The notes under the pieces are model-generated. The model did no database searches and was not told where the DNA came from. It was given only the letters and a program-made list of their open reading frames with translations. A stretch of DNA of 64,000 bases, from NCBI RefSeq assembly GCF_900103825.1, contig NZ_FNIF01000004.1:124001-188000 (forward strand), written 5' to 3'. This DNA is from Paenibacillus sp. yr247 (lineage in GTDB: Bacteria > Bacillota > Bacilli > Paenibacillales > NBRC-103111). Below, one piece after another: positions 18,940 to 27,151 of this stretch; positions within the stretch are counted from its first letter, which is position 1, and each line of letters begins with the position of its first letter. The position numbers and the translations under genes are program-made.

Positions 18940-19707
18940 CTATTCGCCTTTGAGCAGCCTAAACAACTCCTTGGCCATTTCCCGCGACACAGGGATTTGT
19001 GTTCGTTTTTCATTTTTCAAAATCAAATTATACGCTCCGTTGAACCAAGGAACCAATTCATCGATACTATTCAAATTAACCAGATAACTGCGATGAGGAC
19101 GAAAGAAAGGAAGTTCCCCAAGCTTATTTTCCAATTCCTGCAGGCTGATTTTTGACATATAGATCTGGTTGGAAGACGTATAGATATGGATGCTCTTCTC
19201 CTCTCTCTCGGCATAAAGGATGGTTTCGGGATCAAGCAGAACATGCTTCTCCCCATCCGTTATCAATAGCTTGTTCCAATTCCTTGCTTTGGAAGAGAAT
19301 AATATTTTGTTCGCCTGCTGTGTTGGAACTGGGATGTTGGAAAGCTTGCTGCGAATCCGCGCAAGTGATTCCTTTAGACGCTCGTGACTGTAGGGTTTGA
19401 GTAAATAATCAACGGCATTCAACCCGAACGCCTCAACCGCATGATCATCATGGGCCGTTGTAAACACAATTAGGGGCGCTATTGCGGCGGTTTTCAACAT
19501 ACGGGCGGCCTGGATACCATCTAATTCCGGCATCTGAATGTCCATAAATACGGCATCCGGCTCCCATTCGTTTACAAGCTCCAATAACTCCTTACCGTTG
19601 GATGCATTAGGCAGCAGCTCAACATTCTCTTCTTGCCCTAACAGGTAGGATAGCTCTTTACGGGCCAACCACTCATCTTCCGCGATCATGACCTTAATGG
19701 TTCTCAC
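18940..19707 (-). CDS. LytTR-family response regulator
   Basis: 255-residue two-component regulator. It has an N-terminal receiver domain (phospho-acceptor in DAVFMDIQMPELDGI, conserved Lys in YLLKPYSHERL) and a C-terminal LytTR DNA-binding domain from about residue 150 (FFRPHRSYLVNLNSIDELVPW). It overlaps the kinase gene by four bases. With the symporter genes directly downstream, this pair probably controls carboxylate uptake, as LytS/BtsS-type systems do for pyruvate transporters. Confidence 0.92.
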   Translation of the reverse strand: MRTIKVMIAEDEWLARKELSYLLGQEENVELLPNASNGKELLELVNEWEPDAVFMDIQMPELDGIQAARMLKTAAIAPLIVFTTAHDDHAVEAFGLNAVDYLLKPYSHERLKESLARIRSKLSNIPVPTQQANKILFSSKARNWNKLLITDGEKHVLLDPETILYAEREEKSIHIYTSSNQIYMSKISLQELENKLGELPFFRPHRSYLVNLNSIDELVPWFNGAYNLILKNEKRTQIPVSREMAKELFRLLKGE

Positions 19708-21479
19708 CTGCTAATTCCCCTCTCGATACTAATCCTTGGAATGCTAAACGTAAATCTACAGCCGCCGTCCGATTTATTTTCAATAAAAAGTCCGGATTGC
19801 TCACCAAACAAACCAATCAACCTCTGGTTGACATTGAAGACACCAATCCCGTTCCCCTCCAAGCTATTTACCGGTTCTTTACCCAATTTCTCTATCAATT
19901 CCGGGGCCATGCCGCTACCATTATCTTCGACTGAAATTTCTAACGAATGGTTGTTGTTTTTCACTTCTATTCGAATTTGCCCGCCGTGTGTCCTGTCTTT
20001 CAATCCGTGTTTGATACAATTCTCAACCAAGGGCTGCAGTGTGACGGGGGGAATCATAAACATCGGCAAGTCAGAGTCCAACTGTACTTCCATGGTTATT
20101 TGGTCCTTGAAGCGAATCTGGATAATTTCCAAATACGAGCTAAGGTGGATCATTTCTTGTTGAATCGAAATTTGTTGAGACGCAATAATCTTAATGTTAA
20201 GCCTCATGAAGGTACTTAACTGCATGGTGATATGTCGTGCCATATCAGGTTCAATTCGAATCAGGGAAACGATTGAGTTCAATGTGTTGAATAAAAAATG
20301 AGGATTGATTTGAGACTGTAGAATCCTCAGTTCGGATTCTTTCATCAATGCTTCCATACTCTCATGCATAGCCACACTGAGCTGATAGGACAGCAATTTA
20401 CCTAATCCTTGGGCAAGTACGATTTCAACGGAACGAATTTCCTGAGGTTTCTTAAAATAAAGCTTGATTAATCCGGCAACACGTCCAGCCTGTTTGATCG
20501 GAACAATGATCGCGGCTCCAAGCACTTTATGATTCGGTTGTATTTCCTCATGGTTGAATGCGATTTGCATCTTGCCAGTGGCGATAGCTTGCCGAGAAAG
20601 CTCCGAGCGAATAGGCTCACCGGGAATAAGAATCATGGCACCGAACCCTACGTGGGCGAGAATCTTTTCTGAATCGGTAACAGCAACTGCTGCCGTCTTA
20701 AGCTCCCTTAGCAGCAATCGGGCAATTGCCTCTGCAGATTGGTAGGTTAACCCCTGCTTCAGATGAGGTAGTGCAGCTTCAGCAATGTGCAGGGCCCGCT
20801 GAGTTTCATAGGCAGCAGCGCGTTCTTCTTCCCGAAATACAACGCGCAGCATCGTTGTGAATATCGCGATGGAAATGCTGTTGGTGAGCACCATCGGGAT
20901 GCCGATCATGTCTACAAGCTCAATAGCATTCTCGGATGGCTTAGACACAATAAGGATAATACCCATTTGCATGATCGGCGCGAACATGCCGATAAATATG
21001 GCTTTTGCTGAAGAAATGACCCGCTCCTGCAAGAAAAATCGTGCCACGCCGCCCGCTAAAAATCCGGTCAGCGGTGCGGCGATCCCGCCCGCCAAGCCTG
21101 TAAATCCACTCATTATATATAAGTGAACGCCAGTAATTAATCCTGCCCCGATCCCGACAATAGGACCTCCCATTAAGCCTCCGATGACAACGCCGACCAG
21201 AGCCGAATGGGCTAACGCTTGATTGGCTTGCAGAGGGAGTATCCAAAAGGACGAGGAAATGACTCCCCCCTCGATCACCACACCCGCATATGTGCCAAGA
21301 ATGCCGAACAAACCAAATAAACAAATGAAATAAATGGTATTCATAATGGACATTTTTCTGTCCAAAAGCTGACGAACCAATGGTATTCGCGTAAGGATAA
21401 ACGTCACGATCAACAGAATGCCCATTCGCTCAAAAAGCAGAAGTGTGAGCGCTTCCATAATCCCCCTCCTGCAACTCAT
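19704..21479 (-). CDS. LytS-family sensor histidine kinase
   Basis: 591-residue membrane sensor. The N-terminal 5TM-5TMR_LYT domain (about residues 10-205, rich in Gly and small residues) is followed by a GAF-like region (about 240-365), a His_kinase domain with the phospho-acceptor in INPHFLFNTLNSIV, and an HATPase with NCIKHGLKD and DNGSGM. It is coupled to the LytTR regulator downstream. The membrane domain probably senses an extracellular small carboxylate. Confidence 0.92.
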   Translation of the reverse strand: MSCRRGIMEALTLLLFERMGILLIVTFILTRIPLVRQLLDRKMSIMNTIYFICLFGLFGILGTYAGVVIEGGVISSSFWILPLQANQALAHSALVGVVIGGLMGGPIVGIGAGLITGVHLYIMSGFTGLAGGIAAPLTGFLAGGVARFFLQERVISSAKAIFIGMFAPIMQMGIILIVSKPSENAIELVDMIGIPMVLTNSISIAIFTTMLRVVFREEERAAAYETQRALHIAEAALPHLKQGLTYQSAEAIARLLLRELKTAAVAVTDSEKILAHVGFGAMILIPGEPIRSELSRQAIATGKMQIAFNHEEIQPNHKVLGAAIIVPIKQAGRVAGLIKLYFKKPQEIRSVEIVLAQGLGKLLSYQLSVAMHESMEALMKESELRILQSQINPHFLFNTLNSIVSLIRIEPDMARHITMQLSTFMRLNIKIIASQQISIQQEMIHLSSYLEIIQIRFKDQITMEVQLDSDLPMFMIPPVTLQPLVENCIKHGLKDRTHGGQIRIEVKNNNHSLEISVEDNGSGMAPELIEKLGKEPVNSLEGNGIGVFNVNQRLIGLFGEQSGLFIENKSDGGCRFTFSIPRISIERGISR

Positions 21480-21520
21480 TTTATCATAGAGAACTTAAGA
21501 TGTTATCCACTACTATAACA

Positions 21521-21571
21521 CGAAAAAAGTCACACGTTTGGTAAATAAATACCAGCCTGTGACATTTTTCG
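21521..21571 (-). terminator. Long bipartite inverted repeat, terminator of the GNAT gene
   Basis: CGAAAAAAGTCAC pairs with GTGACATTTTTCG with one mismatch, and an inner TGGTA/TACCA pair closes the hairpin. In the minus direction it ends in TTTTTT. It lies between the GNAT gene and lytS. Confidence 0.65.
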
Positions 21572-21625
21572 CGTTTTTCGGTTATCCAACAGATCATCTG
21601 TATTCCTGTGTAATACGTTTCATAC

Positions 21626-22105
21626 TTAGAAGGTTAACTTCATTATCCAAGAAGTTCCTAACATGCCGTAATGCTTAAATCCAATTTTCTCATATAACCG
21701 AACTGCCATATGATTATCGGGGTCAACGCTTAAAGAAAGTGATTTATATCCATCGGAATTAGCCAGTTGAATGATCTCTTTCATAAGTATCGTCCCTATG
21801 CCTTGTTGTTTAAAATCAGGTAGTATAGCGATACCTAATTCTGGTGTTTTGTTATCAACAAATCCATATCCTTTATTCGTCTCGTCAAATAATCTATACC
21901 ATACAGCCCCTACTGGTTTATCGCCATTCAGAGCAATTAAAGCTCTATCTCCTTTTCTTCCCCAGCCCTCATTGTATTTCTTGATATTAGCAGCATTTAG
22001 AAGTTCATCTTTGGAAGGCTTACCTTCCAATATATAAATTGACTCATAATGCATATCCATTAAAAAATTATATTCCTTTTGTTTCAATGGTCTTACAATT
22101 ACCAT
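21626..22105 (-). CDS. GNAT-family N-acetyltransferase
   Basis: 159-residue acyl-CoA-dependent acetyltransferase. Motif A reads LGIAILPDFKQQGIGTILMKEII, and motif B is near LSVDPDNHMAVRLYEKIGF. The substrate is unknown. The ribosome binding site AGGGGTGA precedes ATG. A 45-residue membrane peptide gene lies 26 bases upstream on the same strand and may be cotranscribed. Confidence 0.9.
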   Translation of the reverse strand: MVIVRPLKQKEYNFLMDMHYESIYILEGKPSKDELLNAANIKKYNEGWGRKGDRALIALNGDKPVGAVWYRLFDETNKGYGFVDNKTPELGIAILPDFKQQGIGTILMKEIIQLANSDGYKSLSLSVDPDNHMAVRLYEKIGFKHYGMLGTSWIMKLTF

Positions 22106-22131
22106 ATAGTCACCCCTTTGTAATTGGTTTT

Positions 22132-22269
22132 TTATTCTGCCTTCAACGTTTCATCTTGCAGATTATATTCCACATCTCCTGGAGTGCTTAATGTTACTAC
22201 ACATTGTAGGAGGATTAAAACAGTCCCTGAGGATAGGAATGTAGCTTGGAAGTATAGCAGTCTCTTCAT
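22132..22269 (-). CDS. Small membrane protein, 45 residues
   Basis: Short open frame with a strong ribosome binding site (GGAGGGGGA) five bases before ATG at 22269. The peptide starts MKRLLYFQATFLSSG, continues as one hydrophobic segment to about residue 28, and ends in an acidic tail. It is followed after 26 bases by the GNAT gene. No family was recognised. Confidence 0.5.
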   Translation of the reverse strand: MKRLLYFQATFLSSGTVLILLQCVVTLSTPGDVEYNLQDETLKAE

Positions 22270-22345
22270 GTAATCCCCCTCCAATACAATTTACCATATT
22301 CTAACTATTTGGAATGAGAAAAAATAAGTATTATTAAATATTCCA

Positions 22346-22384
22346 AGAAAAAAGAGCATGTTGTCTCGGCAACATGCTCTTTCC
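22346..22384 (-). terminator. Strong intrinsic terminator
   Basis: Twelve perfect base pairs (AAGAGCATGTTG / CAACATGCTCTT) with a six-base loop and TTTTTTC in the minus direction. It lies downstream of the 60-residue protein gene at 22548. Confidence 0.8.
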
Positions 22385-22455
22385 AGTTTATCTCTATTTA
22401 TGTTTCTGTCCAAAATAGAATCCAATTGCCCCTTCAAAAGGACTCGTAATATATA

Positions 22456-22510
22456 AATAAACCTGCCTATTACAAGCTAATTAGCCATCAATAGTCAGGT
22501 TTATTTTTCA
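22456..22510. terminator. Long-loop hairpin
   Basis: AATAAACCTG (22456-22465) pairs with CAGGTTTATT (22496-22505), with a 30-base loop and TTTT on the plus side. It may act as a second terminator behind the 60-residue protein gene. Confidence 0.4.
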
Positions 22511-22547
22511 TACTCTCATCTGTATAAGTGAGTTCATGTTTATATCC

Positions 22548-22730
22548 TTACGTTGTCTCACGTTCAATGACTTCATCGAGTTCTGAGCTATGCTCGTTTG
22601 CCGCGGCTATGATCTCTTGATCGACTTTATTTTTTCCCTGTATTTGCTCTGCTGCTTGTGCCTGATTGTTCAGTTGTTCTTCCACTTGGCCGGTGCCATG
22701 CGCTCCTTGCTGTCCACTGGTTGTTGTCAT
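22548..22730 (-). CDS. Small hydrophilic protein, 60 residues
   Basis: Unrecognised small soluble protein, rich in Gln, Glu and Ala (VEEQLNNQAQAAEQIQG) and starting MTTTSGQQGAHG. There is no Cys and no hydrophobic segment. AAGGGAGC precedes ATG at a reasonable distance, and two hairpins follow the stop. The composition resembles small stress- or spore-associated proteins, but no family assignment is made. Confidence 0.6.
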   Translation of the reverse strand: MTTTSGQQGAHGTGQVEEQLNNQAQAAEQIQGKNKVDQEIIAAANEHSSELDEVIERETT

Positions 22731-22842
22731 AGTTAGAAGTAGCTCCCTTGCTTTTTTTTAAATGGATACAACGACCATACTATGCTCAAATTTGTGGATT
22801 CTTATACAAATTTTAAACAGAATATTAGTAAATAATTTAATG

Positions 22843-22871
22843 TTTGCTATTTACTTTAAATAAGTTATAAT
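22843..22871 (+). promoter_or_regulatory. Sigma-A promoter of the azoreductase gene
   Basis: TTGCTA (22843-22848), 17 bases, then a perfect TATAAT (22866-22871). It lies 41 bases before the azoreductase start in A/T-rich DNA. Confidence 0.65.
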
Positions 22872-22911
22872 ATAACTGTAACTAATTTATTGATAGAAGG
22901 GAAGTTTTAAA

Positions 22912-23547
22912 ATGGCAACTGTACTTTATATCACAGCACATCCGCATGATCACCAAACATCATTCAGTTTAGCGGTAGGTAAAGAATTTATTGACGCTTA
23001 TCGTGAGGCAAATCAATCCGATGAAGTCATTCATGTGGATCTGTACAAACAGGATATTCCTCAAATTGATGCTGATGTATTTAGCGGTTGGGGAAAACTT
23101 CAATCAGGATCTGCTTTTGACCAGTTGAGTGATGCTGAAAAATCAAAAGTAGCACGTTTAGGCGCAATCGTAGATCAATTCGTGGCTGCCGATAAATATG
23201 TTTTTGTTTCTCCAATGTGGAATTTCTCTTTCCCTCCAGTTTTGAAGGCTTACATTGATGCAGTTTCCGTTGCAGGTAAAACTTTCAAATATACAGAAAA
23301 TGGCCCTGTTGGCTTGCTAACTGACAAAAAAGGACTACATATTCAAGCTAGTGGCGGCGTTTATTCCGAAGGTCCTGCTGTTGCGTTTGAAAGTGGTCAT
23401 AGCTATTTGAAGAAAATTGCACAATTCTACGGAATTCCATCTTTTGAAGGCATTTTTGTTGAAGGCATGGCTGTAGCGCCTGATCAAGCTCAATCCATTA
23501 AAGAAAAAGCAATTGTTAAAGCAAAAGAAGCTGCAACTCGTTTCTAA
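22912..23547 (+). CDS. azoR: FMN-dependent NADH azoreductase / quinone reductase
   Basis: Flavodoxin-fold enzyme of 211 residues reducing azo compounds and quinones with NADH. It shows [16 protein letters not shown] (FMN phosphate loop), [18 protein letters not shown] (isoalloxazine contact) and [12 protein letters not shown], all typical of AzoR. It is a monocistronic unit with its own promoter, AGAAGGGAAG binding site and terminator. Role in thiol or quinone stress is inferred from relatives. Confidence 0.93.
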   Translation: MATVLYITAHPHDHQTSFSLAVGKEFIDAYREANQSDEVIHVDLYKQDIPQIDADVFSGWGKLQSGSAFDQLSDAEKSKVARLGAIVDQFVAADKYVFVSPMWNFSFPPVLKAYIDAVSVAGKTFKYTENGPVGLLTDKKGLHIQASGGVYSEGPAVAFESGHSYLKKIAQFYGIPSFEGIFVEGMAVAPDQAQSIKEKAIVKAKEAATRF

Positions 23548-23562
23548 TCATTTAATAAATCA

Positions 23563-23596
23563 CAAAAAACCCACTCAATTAGAGTGGGTTTTTTCA
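23563..23596 (+). terminator. Intrinsic terminator of azoR
   Basis: AAAAACCCACTC / GAGTGGGTTTTTT hairpin with a short loop, 16 bases after the stop codon. Confidence 0.9.
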
Positions 23597-23665
23597 TGTA
23601 TCAATAAATTTGGTTGTTTCCAGCCACTTTCGCGCGATACATGTTCCTGCTGCTGACACATTCGT

Positions 23666-24135
23666 CTATAAATTATTCCATTCTTTTATAAGAGGCTTTA
23701 GTTCATCTACGGTAGTATCTATAAACAATCTTACAATCTCATCAGTAATGTATACGGGTAAAATGTGAGGTTCATTTCTTTCATCTCTTAGGTTCTTAAT
23801 CGTGCGTTCAGCATACTGTGATATTTCTTTGCTCGTAAGTAAATTAGGAATGGCGTATTTTCTTGAATCAAGCAAAGAGGTAAAAATTCTATTTGACCAC
23901 TCTTCACTCTTATAAAGATTATAATCGATTTGACAAACCTCTATATTGTATCGTTGTATCCCAGTTTCGCTAACTCACATGAGTATTTTCCAGGTCCAGC
24001 GCCATTATCTAAAACATTCCCCGAGTTAGGCAAGTATTGCCTCATGTAATGCCAATTAATGGTGAACTCTAGAGGCTCCCGATCTAACCTTCCCTATTCA
24101 TCAAAACTCGAATAATACGCAATCACATTTTCCAC
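23666..24135 (-). pseudogene. Broken SAM-dependent methyltransferase with foreign-looking 3' part
   Basis: From a GTG at 24135, just after AGGGAGGGAA, the frame reads VENVIAYYSSFDE, then a stop codon TAG where a Trp is expected, then GRLDREPLEFTINWHYM and VLDNGAGPGKYSCELAKLGY. This is a class I methyltransferase N-terminus with its SAM-binding motif I. Homology ends there. A shifted frame then stays open to 23666 and includes SRKYAIPNLLTSKEISQYAE and DEIVRLFIDTTVDELKPLI, which I do not recognise as methyltransferase. So the gene carries a nonsense codon and an internal break. It is preceded by an intact T-box leader. Confidence 0.75.
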
Positions 24136-24157
24136 ACGTATTCCCTCCCTTTTTGGA

Positions 24158-24420
24158 AACACAAAAACCCATCGCCTTCAAAGAGGCGATAGGTTCAACC
24201 TTCGCGGTACCACTCTTCTTGATTCGTAAACATATCTACGAATCCTTAGATCCCGATTACGGAGGTAACCCGTTAAGATCTACTATAAGTTCGATCTTAC
24301 CGCTCATGGGCGAGTTGGGGAAACTATTGGCTATCTTGCACGAATTCGACAGCTCTTTGGGCAATAGTTGTTCCTTCATACTCCCAATCATTGCGTTATA
24401 ATTTGAAATTTTAACTGATT
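24158..24420 (-). promoter_or_regulatory. T-box leader, probable leucine (CUC) specifier
   Basis: tRNA-sensing transcription attenuator. The T-box core GTGGTACCGCG occupies about 24203-24213, and the terminator (AACCTATCGCCT / AGGCGATGGGTT followed by TTT) lies at 24160-24195. Stem I can be drawn as CGC/GCG and TGGG/CCCA at the base, then an internal loop, then GGAA/TTCC and ACTATTG/CAATAGT. The loop has AGTATGAA on its 5' side and CCAACTCG on its 3' side, which places CTC (24312-24314) in the specifier position followed by a purine. TGGT in the T-box pairs with an A73 discriminator, consistent with tRNA-Leu. The downstream gene is a broken methyltransferase. Confidence 0.85.
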
Positions 24421-24425
24421 AGCCT

Positions 24426-24454
24426 AGTATATATTTCCATTTAATCGTTGTCAA
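24426..24454 (-). promoter_or_regulatory. Promoter of the T-box transcript
   Basis: On the minus strand TTGACA (24454-24449), 17 bases, then TATACT (24431-24426). It lies within the 3' flank of the VOC gene and starts the T-box leader at about 24420. Confidence 0.75.
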
Positions 24455-24456
24455 TC

Positions 24457-24816
24457 CTAGCCGCCATATTTAACTTCAATCAAGTAAAGAGGATTTCCAT
24501 CAGGATCACCAAAATAGGCTATCCGAGTTGCTTTGTCCTCCATGATAGGAGAAAATTCGACGCCCCGCGTTTGCAGAGTTTCCATTGCAGCAGCAAAATT
24601 CTGCGCTTCCAACCCGATTGAAATACTCTCTGAATTCCCAGGATTGGGGCCGTGTTCATTGGATGGGTGTAACCCGATTGTTAGTCCCGGGGCTTCGATT
24701 TGTGCCCAGCGCCCTGGTACTTCATACTGCAACCTCAGTCCCAATATGTCCACATAAAACCGGACTGCTTTGTTTAAATCGGATACCATTACAGTCACAT
24801 TCCCATTTTTGTACAA
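24457..24816 (-). CDS. VOC-superfamily protein (glyoxalase/bleomycin-resistance fold)
   Basis: Single-domain 119-residue protein with two beta-alpha-beta-beta-beta modules: VTVMVSDLNKAVRFYVDILG at the start and ATRIAYFGDPDGNPLYLIEV at the end, the latter giving a typical metal-binding Glu. It starts with TTG at 24816, eight bases after GGAGAG. The function may be lyase, dioxygenase-like or antibiotic binding; the sequence does not decide. Confidence 0.85.
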   Translation of the reverse strand: MYKNGNVTVMVSDLNKAVRFYVDILGLRLQYEVPGRWAQIEAPGLTIGLHPSNEHGPNPGNSESISIGLEAQNFAAAMETLQTRGVEFSPIMEDKATRIAYFGDPDGNPLYLIEVKYGG

Positions 24817-24971
24817 GATAATCTCTCCAATCTTTGGTGCGTATCTCTAGTTCCTCTTGCGAGACTTAGAATGAATGCAATATATCGCATACATATACTG
24901 AATGCAAGTTATTCGTTAGCAACCCTGAAAATTTCAGACTTTAGTGCTCTTGAGCTACCCTTACACACTTT

Positions 24972-25076
24972 GGTTGGCAAAGCCGTCGATACGACCGTTT
25001 GATCCAATTCTGAAAACACTAGGCCATGAAGCAGGCCGATTAAAATCAATTTCTTGTTGTTTCCTTGCTTTTTCAA
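24972..25076 (-). pseudogene. N-terminal stub of an MFS drug transporter
   Basis: From a TTG at 25076, after AGAGGTG, the frame reads KKQGNNKKLILIGLLHGLVF and then SELDQTVVSTALPT. The LDQTVVSTALP motif marks the first helix of DHA2-type multidrug transporters. The similarity stops after about 35 residues, before the second membrane helix. No remainder was found in the gap up to the VOC gene, so about 90 percent of the gene has been lost. Confidence 0.7.
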
Positions 25077-25234
25077 GTAACACCTCTACTCATTCAATAT
25101 GGTTGTTGACTAACTCTTTAAGCATAAATACGTTAGACAAATCCATCATCAATCGTAAGTAGTTAAATGTTCTCGGTCTGGAGACGTAATCAGGCTGGCA
25201 ATTCGACTTCTGTGGTTTGGCACTGAACAACCAT
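25077..25234. other. Intergenic stretch, possible regulator debris
   Basis: No intact gene is seen. On the minus strand one frame upstream of the MFS stub reads NYLRLMMDLSNVFMLKELVNNHIE before a stop, which might be the tail of a small regulator adjacent to the transporter. The support is weak. Confidence 0.2.
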
Positions 25235-25259
25235 TAAAAAACCCGCGATCTATGCGGGG
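25235..25259 (-). terminator. Intrinsic terminator of pepF
   Basis: CCCGC / GCGGG hairpin followed by TTTTTT in the minus direction, 50 bases beyond the pepF stop codon. Confidence 0.75.
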
Positions 25260-25308
25260 TCATGCAATTTTGTTTAGTTTTATCTCTATGCAGATTCCAT
25301 AATAAGCT

Positions 25309-27108
25309 TTAGAACAAACGCTCCAACTCGTCTACCAATGATCCGACATAAGCAACTGCGCTGCGGATCGGTTTTGCATCTGCCATGTCGACACCAGCAT
25401 GCTTTAATAAGTCGAGCGGACGTACCGTACCGCCGGCCTTAAGAACTTCTAGCCAACGATCGATAACAGGCTGCCCCTCTTCCTTCATAAGCTGCACAAC
25501 TGCTGTCGAAGCCGTCAAACCCGCAGCGTAGGTGTATGGATAAAGCCCCATGTAGTAATGCGGCTGACGCATCCAAGTCAAATTAGCACCCGGTTCTAAT
25601 TCCACAGCATCCCCCCAGAACTCAGAGAGTACATTTCCTTTTAAAGAAGACAGCTTCTTCGCAGTCAGAGCCTCGCCCGATTCTGCAAGAGCGTATACTC
25701 TACTTTGCATGTCGCCTTCGAGCAAATGTGTCACGAAATTATGATAATACGTATTCAACAGCTGCAGTATAACCCATCGCTTCATCCTTGGATCACTAGA
25801 TTGCTTCAAGATGTGCTCCGCCAACAGCAGCTCGTTCATCGTGGATGGTGCTTCGATGAAGTAGGTTGACGGTCGGAAATTCGTGTACCGTTGATAGCGT
25901 GCCGCGAGCATCAGGTGACCGGCATGACCGAGCTCATGCGCCAAGGTGAAGGCGCTTCTCATATTTCCGGCCCATGTAATCAAAATGAATGGATGAGCGC
26001 CGTATGGTGAAGCGCAGAATGCACCAGTTGATTTACCGACATTGTCTGCGTAGTCAATCCATCGCTGTGACAAGGCTTGTTCCATCAACTCTGTATATTC
26101 TGGTCCCATGACGTTCAGCGCTTCCAAGATTGTCGAACCGGCTTCTTGAGTGGTAACCGATGGATTGAATTCCGGATCAAACGGAGCTTTCAGGTCGCAA
26201 AACAGTAAGCGATCCAAGCCGAGCACCTTTTTTTTCAGCTTCATCAAACGCTGCATGTGAGGAGCAAGCTCCATGCGGATGACATCGAGAATCGTATGGT
26301 ACATCTCCTTTGTCACCTGCTGAGGCTGCAAAAGCATATCCGTTACAGATACATATCCGCGCAAGTTAGCTGTCACGGTTTGTCTCTTCACTTCGGTCGC
26401 ATAAGTTGCTGCGAACGTATTCTGATATTTCTCTAGCGTCATTGTGAACGATTCATAAGAAGCCCGGCGAAGCGTTGTATTCGCGGAGAATTCATAGTCC
26501 GTCTCAAAAAGGGCAAACGAAACCGGATGGGTCACGCCTTGTTCGTCGTTAACGGAGGAAAAAGACATGTCTGACAGCTTGCTGCGTTGATATATATTGT
26601 ATGGCGCTCCCAGCACTTCACTAAGAGATGCCAAGACGGCCTCCGTTTCTGCACTCAACTGGTGAGGCTTCGTTTCGAGCAGATCATCCAGGCTTTTGCG
26701 AAATGGCTCAAGCCGCGGCTCTTCCTTTATGTATCCCTCAATTGTCCCATCGGGCAAAGCTAGTATTTCTGAACGTATAAACGAGAGCGCAGCTCCTATC
26801 CCGGATGTGGCGTCTCCCGAGCGAATAGAGTCCGCTTGGTTTTGTGGGTTACTCGTGTCTTCCGTGAAACGCAGCCTGGCGTATGTCGCCACTCGCATTG
26901 TCCTTTCAAGTAATCCTTCTTGTGCCTCCAGGCAGTCCGCCAGATGGCTCGCTCCGTTCTGCAAATTCCCCTTATATTGCTGTATATGAGTAGCAAGCTC
27001 TTGTAGAGTTTTCAGCTCCGTTTCCCAAGCCTGGTTGCTAGGGAACAGCTCGGAAAGATCCCATGTGAGTTCGATTGGCACTTCGTTTCTGAGCAATCTT
27101 TGTTTCAT
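25309..27108 (-). CDS. pepF: Oligoendopeptidase F (M3 family)
   Basis: Cytoplasmic zinc metallopeptidase of 599 residues that degrades oligopeptides. The zinc site is AHELGHAGHLML near residue 390, with a downstream Glu in FIEAPSTMNELLLAEH. The N-terminal helical domain starts ELTWDLSELFPSNQAW, typical of the PepF branch. It is a single gene with its own terminator. The AGGAGAGGT binding site supports the start. Confidence 0.95.
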   Translation of the reverse strand: MKQRLLRNEVPIELTWDLSELFPSNQAWETELKTLQELATHIQQYKGNLQNGASHLADCLEAQEGLLERTMRVATYARLRFTEDTSNPQNQADSIRSGDATSGIGAALSFIRSEILALPDGTIEGYIKEEPRLEPFRKSLDDLLETKPHQLSAETEAVLASLSEVLGAPYNIYQRSKLSDMSFSSVNDEQGVTHPVSFALFETDYEFSANTTLRRASYESFTMTLEKYQNTFAATYATEVKRQTVTANLRGYVSVTDMLLQPQQVTKEMYHTILDVIRMELAPHMQRLMKLKKKVLGLDRLLFCDLKAPFDPEFNPSVTTQEAGSTILEALNVMGPEYTELMEQALSQRWIDYADNVGKSTGAFCASPYGAHPFILITWAGNMRSAFTLAHELGHAGHLMLAARYQRYTNFRPSTYFIEAPSTMNELLLAEHILKQSSDPRMKRWVILQLLNTYYHNFVTHLLEGDMQSRVYALAESGEALTAKKLSSLKGNVLSEFWGDAVELEPGANLTWMRQPHYYMGLYPYTYAAGLTASTAVVQLMKEEGQPVIDRWLEVLKAGGTVRPLDLLKHAGVDMADAKPIRSAVAYVGSLVDELERLF

Positions 27109-27151
27109 GATACCTCTCCTCCGATATGAATCTACTTAATTCAGTTTGAAT

